A stretch of DNA of 33,925 nt from a virus. Every line of letters begins with the position of its first letter. Within the stretch, counting starts at the first letter, position 1. The DNA is taken from the IMG/VR virus record IMGVR_UViG_3300028610_000992, positions 1 to 33,925 of that record, one strand, 5' to 3'. This document shows, in pieces, positions 15,167 to 22,574 of the stretch. The notes under the pieces are model-generated. The model saw only the letters and a list, made by a program, of their open reading frames with translations, was not told where the DNA came from and did not search any database. The position numbers were made by a program, and so were the translations under genes.

Positions 15167-15828
15167 TGGCAGGGTCCTCTATTCGCTTTGCTAAACTGAC
15201 ACCACTTGCAAGACCATTGAGGCTTAGGTATGAATTCCTCCAGTGGTGTATTTTCAATTGTGTCAATTTCATCCCTCAACATGGGGATGTACTCACCCAT
15301 CATAGAAGCAGGGTAGTGAATCTTCTTGTTTTGTTTCTGGTCTAGGTAGACCGCAGTAACATCAACTCCGTCCTGCTCTGGTAGCTCTATAAGAGTCGCC
15401 ACACCATAGATCCATTGCTGGTGAGTATGCTCTGGATAGATTTTACCTGTCTTATATTCAAATACCTGAACTCGTTCGTCCTTTGGTATGAAGCGTAGGT
15501 CCATGAAGCCCCGCACCATAACGTCAGGATGATCATACCCACAAGGACCCATGTCCATGTCTATGCCCCACTTGTACTCAGGCTGACAATCGTAAGTTTC
15601 CCGCAGGCTAAAAAAGAACTGCCCGTAATGCTCATGTATGTCTGGGTGAAGCATTTCCGTGTGGCCACTGACGAAAGCTTCTAAAGAATTATGGATTTCA
15701 GTACCTCGTTCCATAGCAGGGGATACGATAAACTCTACCTTCACCTTGTCTATGTAGTTAAATTTGAACTTGGCCGGGCATTTCTTAAACGTAGCCAGCC
15801 GTGAATACGAGTATGGGCCATAGTTCAT
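15160..15828 (-). CDS. Cas4/RecB-like PD-(D/E)xK exonuclease with predicted Fe-S cluster
   Basis: 222 residues. It has the nuclease layout of RecB/Cas4-type enzymes: YSYSRLATFKKCPAKFKF (Cys17), GTEIH (His46), GFMDLRF (Asp110), VFEYKTGK (Glu124, Lys126) and the QQWIYG helix (from Gln137). Cys207, Cys210 and Cys220 near the C-terminus (CKWCQFSKANRGPC), with Cys17, are the four cysteines expected for a 4Fe-4S cluster as in Cas4 and AddB. Phage members are 5'-3' or 3'-5' exonucleases in recombination or DNA processing. It starts on the stop of the upstream small gene (ATGA) and lies in the operon with VRR-NUC, SNF2 helicase and PolA. Confidence 0.82.
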   Translation of the reverse strand: MNYGPYSYSRLATFKKCPAKFKFNYIDKVKVEFIVSPAMERGTEIHNSLEAFVSGHTEMLHPDIHEHYGQFFFSLRETYDCQPEYKWGIDMDMGPCGYDHPDVMVRGFMDLRFIPKDERVQVFEYKTGKIYPEHTHQQWIYGVATLIELPEQDGVDVTAVYLDQKQNKKIHYPASMMGEYIPMLRDEIDTIENTPLEEFIPKPQWSCKWCQFSKANRGPCQF

Positions 15829-16049
15829 GTGCCATTTCCTTTACTGTGTTTGATTTTATGAACCTCTTCAAGAAGCTCCAGCCTATCAAGGATATTCTCA
15901 CATAGGAAGAGAAGCAATAGGAATGGACGGTCTAGCAGTTTACCATCGTGCATATCCAGACCCACTCTATTCGCTATAGCTTCAGCCATAGCCCGTATCA
16001 TAGCAGTTTCTTCTACTGCTCCTTCAATAACTTTTAGTTCATCGACCAT
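15825..16049 (-). CDS. Small hypothetical protein in the replication operon
   Basis: 74 residues; GGGGAAG lies just upstream of its ATG. It is mostly helical (DELKVIEGAVEETAMIRAMA, then LLLLFLCENILDRLELLEEV) with no recognised family. It overlaps the polymerase gene by 11 bases and the nuclease gene by 4, so it is co-translated with both. It could be a small partner of polymerase or nuclease; inference only. Confidence 0.5.
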   Translation of the reverse strand: MVDELKVIEGAVEETAMIRAMAEAIANRVGLDMHDGKLLDRPFLLLLFLCENILDRLELLEEVHKIKHSKGNGT

Positions 16050-17838
16050 AGTCTTCCCCCTTTGTCATTTTAGTTAGTGAACCCCAATTAGGCCCGTGAA
16101 AGCCTTCGCTTCGCATGGGTACATCAAACAGGGGCGCATCCATGGCTCCTTGTAGATGTGCCATTTCAGCCTGCCATAGTTCAGTGGGTACGGAAGCGTT
16201 AATTTCATCGTGTATGGTGGCCAGGAACATAGTGTCCAAGTCCTTTATATCATGCCAATCACATATAACTTCTTTAGTTTGGTCACCTGCGCTGCCTTGA
16301 ATTAAATAGTTAAGAAGCTTGTATTCAAAGGTTCGCATCTTACCTTTGATTAGCTTTGCTGGCTCCGTCCGGTAGTGCCGCCCACCCCATGTGCGGATTG
16401 TACCCCCAGAGCGCCCTCGACTGCGCGTAGACGCAGCGAGGTTAGCTGCCGCTGGCATAGCCTTAAAATAGGCGTTCCGTAGCTCGAAGGCCACAGCAGG
16501 GGGCTTCTTAAGCTGTTGACTTAGCCCCGGCACACCACTACCGTAGATAATGCTGAAGCCTGTAATCTTTACATCAGGTCTTGGATACAGATTTCCCGTA
16601 ATTTGTTCAATGAGATTCTGTGCCATTGTGTGCGGGTCAAGAAAGGGGTTATCGCAATACGCCACCATGAGGGGGCCATCTTCAAAATGTGCCAGGATAC
16701 GGATTTCTTGGGAACTAAAATCCCTTTTAATCCAGACATGGTAAGCTTCAGGTAATAAATATTCTCGCATGTTGGGCAATGGCGGAAGACCCCTTGGTAT
16801 GATCCAATCAAACGGATTAGGAGGGTTTTGGAAGTTGGGTCGTGCGCTAGACAACCTTCCAGTTCTTGCGCCTGCTGTTCCTTTTTCATTATTCTTTACC
16901 TGATTCCACTCGGTGTGAACGCGCCCATCTGCTTCTGCAAAAACGAGCCATGGGTTCATAAAAGTGCCGATGCATGTACTCATAGTAGACCGATAAGCCA
17001 GTAGGTCTAATAGGTCTTTGTACTCTGGATCGATCCCCTGAATTAGGTTGTCTTTGGCGGTACTTCGTCTTCCTGTTGGGGTGTATTTCCATTCTCGCAT
17101 AACTCCGGCTGCGTCAAGTTTGTCTGCAAGAACAACTCCTGATCCGATGTTAAATTCGTCGCATCCAAGCCTTTTATATATCCGTTGCTCTGCTTGTGCG
17201 AGGCCAATGGTACAAATGTCAACGTCAGCTGCGAGTCGTTCCACATCAACTCGTATTCCATTTCGGCTACTTTCCGCCATGATGGGGGCGAGCCTACGCT
17301 CTCTATCATACGGTTCCTTAACATCTGGAGTATGGAGAAGATTGAACAGTCCGAGGGTACGCAGTACGTCACCTTGCGCGTATGGGGCGACAAGAGTGCT
17401 AGGAGCAAGTGAGATATAAGCTCCCGCTGTCTTTGGTGTCGCCTCCGGGACATTAGCGAGGATCCATTCAGTGAGTTTATCCTGTTCTTCCGGAGGCATA
17501 TCCAAATACCTATCAGCAGCAGGCTTAAGAGCAAGAGTATTACTATAGGGATCGTCCAAGAACAGTAAGAACATTGTGTCATGTACTCGCTCCCAATGTG
17601 GTCGCTTGGTTTTGAACCAGTGGGTTCCTACAGCTATGTCAAATTGTGCGTGGTGGAATATAAGGGGTCGCCCGGAGTCTATGGCTTTGTCCCACATTAC
17701 TTTCATAGAGTCCCAGCCCGTCGTATAGACCGGGCTGGTCTCATCCAGGATACCAATGCTGGCAAGACCGCAAGGGCGAGGGGGGTTCACCAATGGGTTG
17801 CCGACAATGGCCTCTGTTTCGAAGTCAAGCGTTATCAC
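16039..17838 (-). CDS. DNA polymerase A family with 3'-5' exonuclease domain
   Basis: 599 residues; GTG start overlaps the preceding stop (GTGA). The N-terminal DnaQ-like exonuclease has TLDFETE (Asp5, Glu7), FHHAQFD (Asp67) and YAQGDV (Asp157). The polymerase part has TGRLSSARPNFQN (326-338), motif A RDFSSQEIRILAHF (Asp373, Glu378), motif B RPDVKITGFSIIYG (Arg420, Lys424, Phe428) and motif C TIHDEI (His543, Asp544, Glu545). The set is complete, so both synthesis and proofreading are expected. Motif A differs from bacterial DYSQIELR, as in many phage enzymes; Phe at the 762-equivalent position disfavours dideoxynucleotides. This is the main replicative polymerase. Confidence 0.95.
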   Translation of the reverse strand: MITLDFETEAIVGNPLVNPPRPCGLASIGILDETSPVYTTGWDSMKVMWDKAIDSGRPLIFHHAQFDIAVGTHWFKTKRPHWERVHDTMFLLFLDDPYSNTLALKPAADRYLDMPPEEQDKLTEWILANVPEATPKTAGAYISLAPSTLVAPYAQGDVLRTLGLFNLLHTPDVKEPYDRERRLAPIMAESSRNGIRVDVERLAADVDICTIGLAQAEQRIYKRLGCDEFNIGSGVVLADKLDAAGVMREWKYTPTGRRSTAKDNLIQGIDPEYKDLLDLLAYRSTMSTCIGTFMNPWLVFAEADGRVHTEWNQVKNNEKGTAGARTGRLSSARPNFQNPPNPFDWIIPRGLPPLPNMREYLLPEAYHVWIKRDFSSQEIRILAHFEDGPLMVAYCDNPFLDPHTMAQNLIEQITGNLYPRPDVKITGFSIIYGSGVPGLSQQLKKPPAVAFELRNAYFKAMPAAANLAASTRSRGRSGGTIRTWGGRHYRTEPAKLIKGKMRTFEYKLLNYLIQGSAGDQTKEVICDWHDIKDLDTMFLATIHDEINASVPTELWQAEMAHLQGAMDAPLFDVPMRSEGFHGPNWGSLTKMTKGEDYGR

Positions 17839-18062
17839 GCTGTACGGCGATGTTTACGTCTGCGTAGATTGCGGACATTGCCTAGTGTGATTTCCATACG
17901 GGCTTGGAAGCTATCAAGCGCCCTTGCTCGTTTAATCTTCTGGGTTGTAGTCTTACCATTCCAGTAGATAAGGGAAACATCGCAGGTAGAACACACGCCT
18001 ACGGCTGATATCTTGTGGGTCTTACTGGTGCGGTCGCACAACGAGCAGTATTTATACGCCAT
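17835..18062 (-). CDS. Small zinc-ribbon-like protein
   Basis: 75 residues with two CxxC pairs (CSLCD near residue 6 and CSTCD near residue 24), forming a probable zinc ribbon, followed by a basic helical region (KIKRARALDSFQARMEI, then RNLRRRKHRR). The zinc knuckle plus basic tail suggests nucleic acid binding. It is co-translated with the polymerase gene through a GTGA overlap. No exact family is recalled; related small zinc proteins occur beside phage replication genes. Confidence 0.6.
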   Translation of the reverse strand: MAYKYCSLCDRTSKTHKISAVGVCSTCDVSLIYWNGKTTTQKIKRARALDSFQARMEITLGNVRNLRRRKHRRTA

Positions 18063-18075
18063 CTTCTTCTCCTTG

Positions 18076-18291
18076 TTAGTATGACGTAACGGTCCGGGGT
18101 ACGCAAGATACGTTGAAAAACAACGTCCCCCGGTCCGCTACGAGCTGTTGCTGATTAACGGCAGCTACCTCCGTTTGATACTCCCTCCAGCTTGGGTTGA
18201 GCTCATGGGCTACCCGATTCCACGGCATGGCTCTGTATTCAGTATTTGCCGCTATCTGCTGGAGCCTCCTCGCTTTTTGGGCTGAGGTCAT
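18076..18291 (-). CDS. Small hypothetical protein (start uncertain)
   Basis: 71 residues from the ATG at 18291, which lies 53 bases inside the upstream gene; the ATG at 18228 would avoid the overlap but lacks a good ribosome site. The sequence is a helical, Gln- and Ala-rich small protein (AMPWNRVAHELNPSWREYQT). No family recognised. Confidence 0.45.
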   Translation of the reverse strand: MTSAQKARRLQQIAANTEYRAMPWNRVAHELNPSWREYQTEVAAVNQQQLVADRGTLFFNVSCVPRTVTSY

Positions 18292-18979
18292 AAGGGACCA
18301 TCAGGGTGCTGCGGCATACTTCTTTACGGGCGTGAGTAGCAGCGATATACTCGTCGGCTAGGGGTTCAACCGGCTCAAAATGTACTCGGAATTGCGACTT
18401 GGGGTCAGGCTTAACCATCACTTTAGTCAACATGCCCCACGAAGGCCGCTGGAAGTTAGCCGATAGACCATTGACATAGTTGGCCCAATTCTTAACCGAC
18501 ATAACCGGCAGGCTCAACACAGCAATTTCAGCATTGCCATATTCCTCTACATTGTCAAGCCACGGCAGAATTGCCAGCTTGCGACGTTCCCCACAGGGCT
18601 TCCCCTTCCCCGGTGGTTTTCTCCATGCGTTCATAATACAAGTGGCGCAAGAACCCCACCCTTCCCAATCACGCTCAGGCACAGCTTCGTGTGCTTGAAG
18701 GTCCTGGCCTACGTCGCCATAAGCGAAGCAAGCGGGAGGGTTGACCACGCCCGGTTCGTAGGGCTGGTCATAGTACACCTGCTCATGTATTACATCGGCC
18801 ACAATGCAGGTCAACTCGTTATCAGGTACAGGGGTGTCATTAAACGTCATAACTCCCGATTGCAATGATATGCGTGTGACGCTGGGCCGTTCAGTTTTGG
18901 CTACATCCTTGGCTTCGTCCTTCATCATCTCTTCCCATGAGACAATCCCCGTTTCGCTACTTGCTTTCTTTTTGGTCAT
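18239..18979 (-). CDS. Conserved phage protein with Cys cluster, possible ssDNA-binding role
   Basis: 246 residues. The pattern PPACFAYGD followed by WGSCATCIMNAW and GKGKPCGERRKLAILP is one I recall from conserved proteins in phage replication modules; its four cysteines (C-x-many-C-x-x-C-x-many-C) suggest a zinc site. A polar acidic N-terminus precedes it, and the C-terminal part has beta-like segments (FRVHFEPVEPLADEYI). Its position next to the polymerase and a Gly/Lys-rich basic loop are compatible with single-stranded DNA binding. That role is inference; no OB-fold signature was confirmed. Confidence 0.55.
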   Translation of the reverse strand: MTKKKASSETGIVSWEEMMKDEAKDVAKTERPSVTRISLQSGVMTFNDTPVPDNELTCIVADVIHEQVYYDQPYEPGVVNPPACFAYGDVGQDLQAHEAVPERDWEGWGSCATCIMNAWRKPPGKGKPCGERRKLAILPWLDNVEEYGNAEIAVLSLPVMSVKNWANYVNGLSANFQRPSWGMLTKVMVKPDPKSQFRVHFEPVEPLADEYIAATHARKEVCRSTLMVPYDLSPKSEEAPADSGKY

Positions 18980-19350
18980 TTGAATGTCACCTTTACTTTT
19001 TCGTTTAGTTTCCGCCCTATGCCGGGTATTTCAATATCATCATCCCAGCGCAGTTTGACTGCCGTAGCTGTAAGACGTTTATGTACGAGATCCATAGCAT
19101 CATTGGCGACTATGTACTGGTGAATTGCTGCCCAATCCTCTCCAACAGGTTCTTGGGTAGCAGTATATTCCACAAGCACGTCGCCCATGTCTACGCCAGC
19201 CCCACCGTTTTGATTACAGTGTTGGACTAACGAAAAATAGAAGCCGTCTTCTAGAGTCTTGAGGTCCCTTGCTGCACGGTCGGCAGAAAGGCGTTCAGCC
19301 TTGGCGCTTTCATACTTTCGGGCTGTGGCTTTGAGGTCTGCTAGGTCCAT
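18976..19350 (-). CDS. Conserved phage hypothetical protein (replication module)
   Basis: 124 residues; AAGGAG is 8 bases upstream of the ATG at 19350, and the end overlaps the next gene (ATGA). The N-terminal half is helical and charged (LKATARKYESAKAERLSADR), and the C-terminal half has a short beta-like region (GDVLVEYTATQEPV) ending in KLNEKVKVTFK. I recall this as a common partner of the Cys-cluster gene that follows. Function unknown. A strong promoter-like pair at 19383-19410 suggests this gene heads a transcription unit. Confidence 0.55.
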   Translation of the reverse strand: MDLADLKATARKYESAKAERLSADRAARDLKTLEDGFYFSLVQHCNQNGGAGVDMGDVLVEYTATQEPVGEDWAAIHQYIVANDAMDLVHKRLTATAVKLRWDDDIEIPGIGRKLNEKVKVTFK

Positions 19351-19382
19351 ATTTCATGCTCCTTATTCTATGGTGGCCTGCC

Positions 19383-19410
19383 ATTACATAATACCACAGG
19401 GGGTTGTCAA
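19383..19410 (-). promoter_or_regulatory. Promoter for the polymerase operon, overlapped by a TTACATAAT site
   Basis: Minus strand: perfect TTGACA (19405-19410), 16-base spacer, TGTAAT (19383-19388). The ATTACATAAT site at 19383-19392 overlaps the -10 box, as expected for an operator. It would drive the genes from 19350 towards the polymerase. Confidence 0.5.
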
Positions 19411-19419
19411 GTGGTAGCT

Positions 19420-19575
19420 TCAATAATTCACGTCAATGCTCATAGGACAGTAGCTTGTCACTGGGATAATGTAGGTGTATGTTCTACCTTCGTATTCATA
19501 AAGGCAGGTCGTGGTTTCTGAGCCTTGAACTTCACCGACAAGTACGGCTGTGACTAATATGAGTGCATACATCAT
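19420..19575 (-). CDS. 51-residue secreted or membrane peptide
   Basis: Short open frame: ATG at 19575 with AAGGAG 8 bases upstream, overlapping the previous stop (ATGA). The first 18 residues (MMYALILVTAVLVGEVQG) look like a signal peptide or membrane anchor, and the rest (SETTTCLYEYEG onward) is short, aromatic and has two cysteines that could form a disulphide. No family recognised. A signal-peptide gene inside a replication operon is unusual; the product might act in the periplasm or envelope, for example in exclusion or lysis control. Confidence 0.55.
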   Translation of the reverse strand: MMYALILVTAVLVGEVQGSETTTCLYEYEGRTYTYIIPVTSYCPMSIDVNY

Positions 19576-19904
19576 TTCTTTAACTCCTTAAGGATATCTT
19601 CCATTACTTTCTGGTTGTGGGTCTGGTCTAAACTGAAGCCATTGATTTCAAGATTCATTTCTACATGCTTATCTATATCAGCTATAAGCTGTTCTTTGAA
19701 CAAATTTAGCATAGTCCGCATGTTTTTGTTGACCACGCAGTCTTTATGATCTTTATGCTCCTGGGCTGTGAGCACTAAATAGATAGCGAAGGTAGATACC
19801 ATGATTTTTTGACCCTCCCTAATGATATCTAAAAGATCATCTGGGTCATCGACATCAGAAGCTACGCTGAGTAGCATATTCATCAGTCTTTCGGAGTCTT
19901 TCAT
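19572..19904 (-). CDS. Small helical hypothetical protein
   Basis: 110 residues from the ATG at 19904, which overlaps the upstream stop (ATGA); a GTG at 19910 is possible. The protein is acidic and helical (SVASDVDDPDDLLDIIREGQ, then LNLFKEQLIADIDKHVEMNL). Codon phase and overlaps on both sides support it as real. Function unknown. Confidence 0.5.
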   Translation of the reverse strand: MKDSERLMNMLLSVASDVDDPDDLLDIIREGQKIMVSTFAIYLVLTAQEHKDHKDCVVNKNMRTMLNLFKEQLIADIDKHVEMNLEINGFSLDQTHNQKVMEDILKELKK

Positions 19905-20305
19905 TCGCACACCGTTTCGTAAATGTCTACTTCCTGCATCTTAGTGCCTACTTTGACACGCTTGCAGAGTGTAGAAGAGAAGTTAAGCCAAATCGTTAAG
20001 TCTTTGTCCGGATGGTCAAAGTATGTTTGATAAGTTGACTGGGGATGGATGGTTGGACGGCTCCGAGGCTCATAGCCAAGAGGCCGCAAAGCTCTGAATA
20101 TGCTTTTCAACACTTCCTGGTCCCCTGCCACAGAGATATCGACAGAGTCTGAGTCAAAATTCACCCGTAGTATTTCAATATGCTCTAGGGCTTTTGACAT
20201 CTGCATTAAATCTCTTTGGTTGTCCCGAAAGAAGTGTTTAACCTTCCTGTAAAAAACTCTTTGTTCCCGTACTGCTTTTTCAGTTTCACCTAATAGACTG
20301 GACAT
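19901..20305 (-). CDS. Conserved hypothetical protein
   Basis: 134 residues; weak GAGGGG ribosome site upstream. It has an N-terminal charged helix (ETEKAVREQRVFYRKVKHFF), then a mixed alpha/beta region (ILRVNFDSDSVDISVAGDQE, LTIWLNFSSTLCKRVKVG). No motif identified. It overlaps neighbours by 4 to 20 bases, so it belongs to the operon. Confidence 0.5.
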   Translation of the reverse strand: MSSLLGETEKAVREQRVFYRKVKHFFRDNQRDLMQMSKALEHIEILRVNFDSDSVDISVAGDQEVLKSIFRALRPLGYEPRSRPTIHPQSTYQTYFDHPDKDLTIWLNFSSTLCKRVKVGTKMQEVDIYETVCE

Positions 20306-20516
20306 TACTGTAATTCCCCTCTTGTGCTTCTTTTTCTTGTGTAATAAGGATTTCCAACTGCTCTAGCACGTGAGTTCTATTGCCGGTCATCCCGTATGCG
20401 CGTTTGATTATCATGTATGCTGAAGGTGCGCGGCTCCGCTTCATGCCTAGTATCTCCAGCTTTAATGCTGACCTGCGGGTCAACATGGCGATTAGTTTGA
20501 GTTTATCATCAATCAT
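20286..20516 (-). CDS. Small conserved phage protein
   Basis: 76 residues; ATG overlaps the upstream stop (ATGA). The pattern LTRRSALKLEILGMKRSR followed by APSAYMIIKRAYGMTG resembles a small conserved protein I recall from many phages, of unknown function. It is basic and helical and may bind nucleic acid. Confidence 0.55.
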   Translation of the reverse strand: MIDDKLKLIAMLTRRSALKLEILGMKRSRAPSAYMIIKRAYGMTGNRTHVLEQLEILITQEKEAQEGNYSNVQSIR

Positions 20517-20713
20517 GCTTTAGTCAACTTGGTGATTTCCACCACTTGGTATAACGACTTATCTCTTTCATGCAACCGAATAGCGTGTTTCGTTGCCGCA
20601 GCTTCAACGAAGGGGAGGCCCCCATTCGTGCCAATAATTTGAAGTGCTCCGGAAGCTGCCTTGCCTACGATTAAGAAGCGTTGTAGCCTCTGTTTCTTTT
20701 TATCCTTGGTCAT
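20513..20713 (-). CDS. Small basic hypothetical protein
   Basis: 66 residues; it starts 14 bases inside the preceding gene with a weak AGG upstream. Basic N-terminus (TKDKKKQRLQRFLIVGKAAS), then a small mixed domain. Function unknown. Confidence 0.45.
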   Translation of the reverse strand: MTKDKKKQRLQRFLIVGKAASGALQIIGTNGGLPFVEAAATKHAIRLHERDKSLYQVVEITKLTKA

Positions 20714-20984
20714 GTGAAGCCTGTGATAAATTGTAAAGGTGAGTGTCTAGGTCAGTGCTGCCTGCAAAGTGATCTTGAAATTCGAGGTACATTGCAATGA
20801 CCCGTAAGGTGAAGGGGTGGTCGTTTGGCATTAAGGTCTGATGAACCCTACAGTGAAGTTCCATTTCTGGCTTTATGGCGATACCATGATTAGCATGGTA
20901 AGGTTGATATTCTTCCAGAGTTACCTGGACCATATAGCCACCTACCTGATCTTCTATGTTGCCGATGAATACTAGATTACCCAT
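20700..20984 (-). CDS. Hypothetical protein, first gene of the minus-strand block
   Basis: 94 residues; AGGA 8 bases before the ATG. A beta-like N-terminal region (NLVFIGNIEDQVGGYMVQVT) is followed by His-rich segments (YQPYHANHGIAIKPEMELHC). It begins the minus-strand block downstream of the promoter-like box at 21003. Function unknown. Confidence 0.5.
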   Translation of the reverse strand: MGNLVFIGNIEDQVGGYMVQVTLEEYQPYHANHGIAIKPEMELHCRVHQTLMPNDHPFTLRVIAMYLEFQDHFAGSTDLDTHLYNLSQASHDQG

Positions 20985-21002
20985 AATTGAATTCCTAAGT
21001 TA

Positions 21003-21043
21003 GCCTACATTTACATAATTACATAACCGGGGCTGATGTGCAA
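21003..21043 (-). promoter_or_regulatory. Candidate promoter for the minus-strand block
   Basis: Minus strand: TTGCAC (21038-21043), 17-base spacer, AATTAT (21015-21020), within AATTATGTAAATGTAGGC (21003-21020), a member of the shared box. Two overlapping TTACATAA sites (21010-21027) cover the -10 area. The gap at 20985-21140 is a divergent promoter region. Confidence 0.45.
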
Positions 21044-21075
21044 GGCATCTTTATTCCCTGCATGAGGAACATAAA

Positions 21076-21120
21076 ATTATGTAAATCGGGCCGCTATGCG
21101 GTATTATATAAAGGTATAGC
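21076..21120 (+). promoter_or_regulatory. Candidate promoter for early plus-strand genes
   Basis: TATTATATAAAGGTATAGC at 21102-21120 matches the shared box and gives a TATTAT -10; ATGTAA 17 bases upstream (21079-21084) is inside an ATTATGTAAA site at 21076-21085. CCGCTATGCGG directly before the -10 box forms a small hairpin. Confidence 0.45.
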
Positions 21121-21140
21121 AGCCAAGGAAACTAACTATC

Positions 21141-21494
21141 ATGAAAATGTTTAAGCAAGATTTCGTAAAGGAAATCGAAGAGTCAATGCCAGAATTTGTA
21201 CGTTACTTTGAGTACATGGCTAAAGTCGCTGGAGTTGAAGGGCTATTTGAACCAGCGTATTGCTCCGAATGGGACACAGCACCGGGGCAAATTCTTGATG
21301 AAAAAGGTTATTACCTCCTAACATCACAGAAGCTAGGTTCTTATGAATGGGTTAATCAGGGCGAAGAGATAATATGCTACTATGGTCGGGGTTGGTTCAC
21401 TTTCAGCATCAGCTGCCCACTAGCCTCTGGTATTCAGGAAATGTGGGTTGACCAGCATATAATCAGTACGCTTAAAGATTATGAATTGATATAA
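21141..21494 (+). CDS. Early hypothetical protein
   Basis: 117 residues; leader AAGGAAACTAACTAT right before the ATG is almost identical to that of the next gene. The protein is acidic and aromatic (MPEFVRYFEYMAKVAGVEGL, ICYYGRGWFTFSIS). No family recognised. As first gene after the divergent promoter region it is probably expressed early and may act on host functions. Confidence 0.55.
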   Translation: MKMFKQDFVKEIEESMPEFVRYFEYMAKVAGVEGLFEPAYCSEWDTAPGQILDEKGYYLLTSQKLGSYEWVNQGEEIICYYGRGWFTFSISCPLASGIQEMWVDQHIISTLKDYELI

Positions 21495-21509
21495 TAGTTA
21501 GTCAAAAGG

Positions 21510-21538
21510 TTGCAACTGACGGCCCCATTTTATATAAT
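21510..21538 (+). promoter_or_regulatory. Promoter with perfect TATAAT
   Basis: TTGCAA (21510-21515), 17-base spacer, TATAAT (21533-21538), in the gap before the small gene at 21574. Near copies of the TTACATAA motif overlap the -10 region. Confidence 0.55.
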
Positions 21539-21573
21539 TACATATAAGCCCACAGCATGAAGGAAAACTAACT

Positions 21574-21747
21574 ATGAACGTACTTGAATTAAGAAATGTG
21601 ATTTGCGGCATACTGGAACACAACGGGGCGAAAATTGTTGACACTGGTATGGAGCTAGATACCCCAGAAGGTGAAATTGGGGTACAGCTTGGCGAAATGA
21701 TTTACGACATAACCATACGGGAGCGTGGCCATGTCAACCCAAGCTAA
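21574..21747 (+). CDS. 57-residue early protein
   Basis: Short open frame with the same AAGGAAAACTAACTATG leader as the gene before it. It is a compact protein (MNVLELRNVICGILEHNG, GVQLGEMIYDITIRE). It overlaps the SprT-like gene by 17 bases. No family recognised; the conserved leader and promoter support it as real. Confidence 0.6.
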   Translation: MNVLELRNVICGILEHNGAKIVDTGMELDTPEGEIGVQLGEMIYDITIRERGHVNPS

Positions 21748-22234
21748 AGTGGAGGCAATTATTGCTGAAGTAGAAATGAATGCCCCTCAGCACACCATGT
21801 TCCCCTGTGCATTTAGACTTAGGCTATTTCGTAACAGCCCCACGGCAGGACGGGCTATCGGCACATGCAGTTTAGAAATAAATGCTGACCTAGCCGAACA
21901 GCATCCGGAAAACTTACGCGATACAGTTATACATGAAATCGCCCATTGCCTTGTCCACCTTAACTACGACCACAAGTGCAAACCTCATGGATCGGAATGG
22001 CAGGACATGATGTATAGGCTCGGTATTGAACCCGAACGCTGCCACCGCATGGAACAACCCAACCTTGTTCGTAAGCGCCACCACCGAATTGCATATCATT
22101 GCAGTTGCCACGAACACCACCTTACGACGGGAAAGCACAACAAGATACAGATATACGGCCAAATTCGCACATGCAACAGATGTGGCGACCAACTAATCTA
22201 CGGACCAAAGGAGCAAGACAATGCCCAAGTATAA
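21731..22234 (+). CDS. SprT-like zinc metallopeptidase family protein
   Basis: 167 residues from the ATG at 21731 (GGGAG 7 bases upstream). It has VIHEIAHCLVH (His68-His72 HExxH), a third possible ligand His86, and WQDMMYRLG, followed by a C-terminal zinc ribbon (Cys124, Cys126, Cys148, Cys151). This is the SprT/Spartan layout; relatives act on DNA-protein crosslinks or are of unknown function in phages. It is an early gene, which suggests host takeover, protection of phage DNA or removal of bound proteins. Catalytic residues look complete. Confidence 0.8.
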   Translation: MSTQAKVEAIIAEVEMNAPQHTMFPCAFRLRLFRNSPTAGRAIGTCSLEINADLAEQHPENLRDTVIHEIAHCLVHLNYDHKCKPHGSEWQDMMYRLGIEPERCHRMEQPNLVRKRHHRIAYHCSCHEHHLTTGKHNKIQIYGQIRTCNRCGDQLIYGPKEQDNAQV

Positions 22235-22574
22235 TCGTGTACAGGGTCACAGCAGGCAGTATGAGTTATTGCTGGAATTGTGGAATGACGAGCAACAGCA
22301 GAAAACGATACGGCAAAATGTCCTAACGGAATTGCACGAACCAACCCCAGACTGTTGTTTGAAGGATGAACCATACTTCTACCACGATGGCCTGTGGGAC
22401 ATACTGCCCCCGGAATCACACTACATAAGCGAATATATTCCGGAGCATGGAAACGAAGATGACGAATGCCAGCTACTCGTGGCCATTTGGTGTCGGGTTA
22501 TGGCTGAAAGTGGCCACCCTGATGCTCTAGTGCATATCGCCCACTTTATGAAAGTAGAAATAGAGGGCTACTAA
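22221..22574 (+). CDS. Early hypothetical protein
   Basis: 117 residues; AAAGGAG 8 bases upstream, overlapping the SprT-like gene by 14 bases. Acidic, Trp- and His-containing, no motif recognised (PDCCLKDEPYFYHDGLWDIL, CQLLVAIWCRVMAESGHPDA). Ends on the next start (TAATG). Confidence 0.5.
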   Translation: MPKYNRVQGHSRQYELLLELWNDEQQQKTIRQNVLTELHEPTPDCCLKDEPYFYHDGLWDILPPESHYISEYIPEHGNEDDECQLLVAIWCRVMAESGHPDALVHIAHFMKVEIEGY

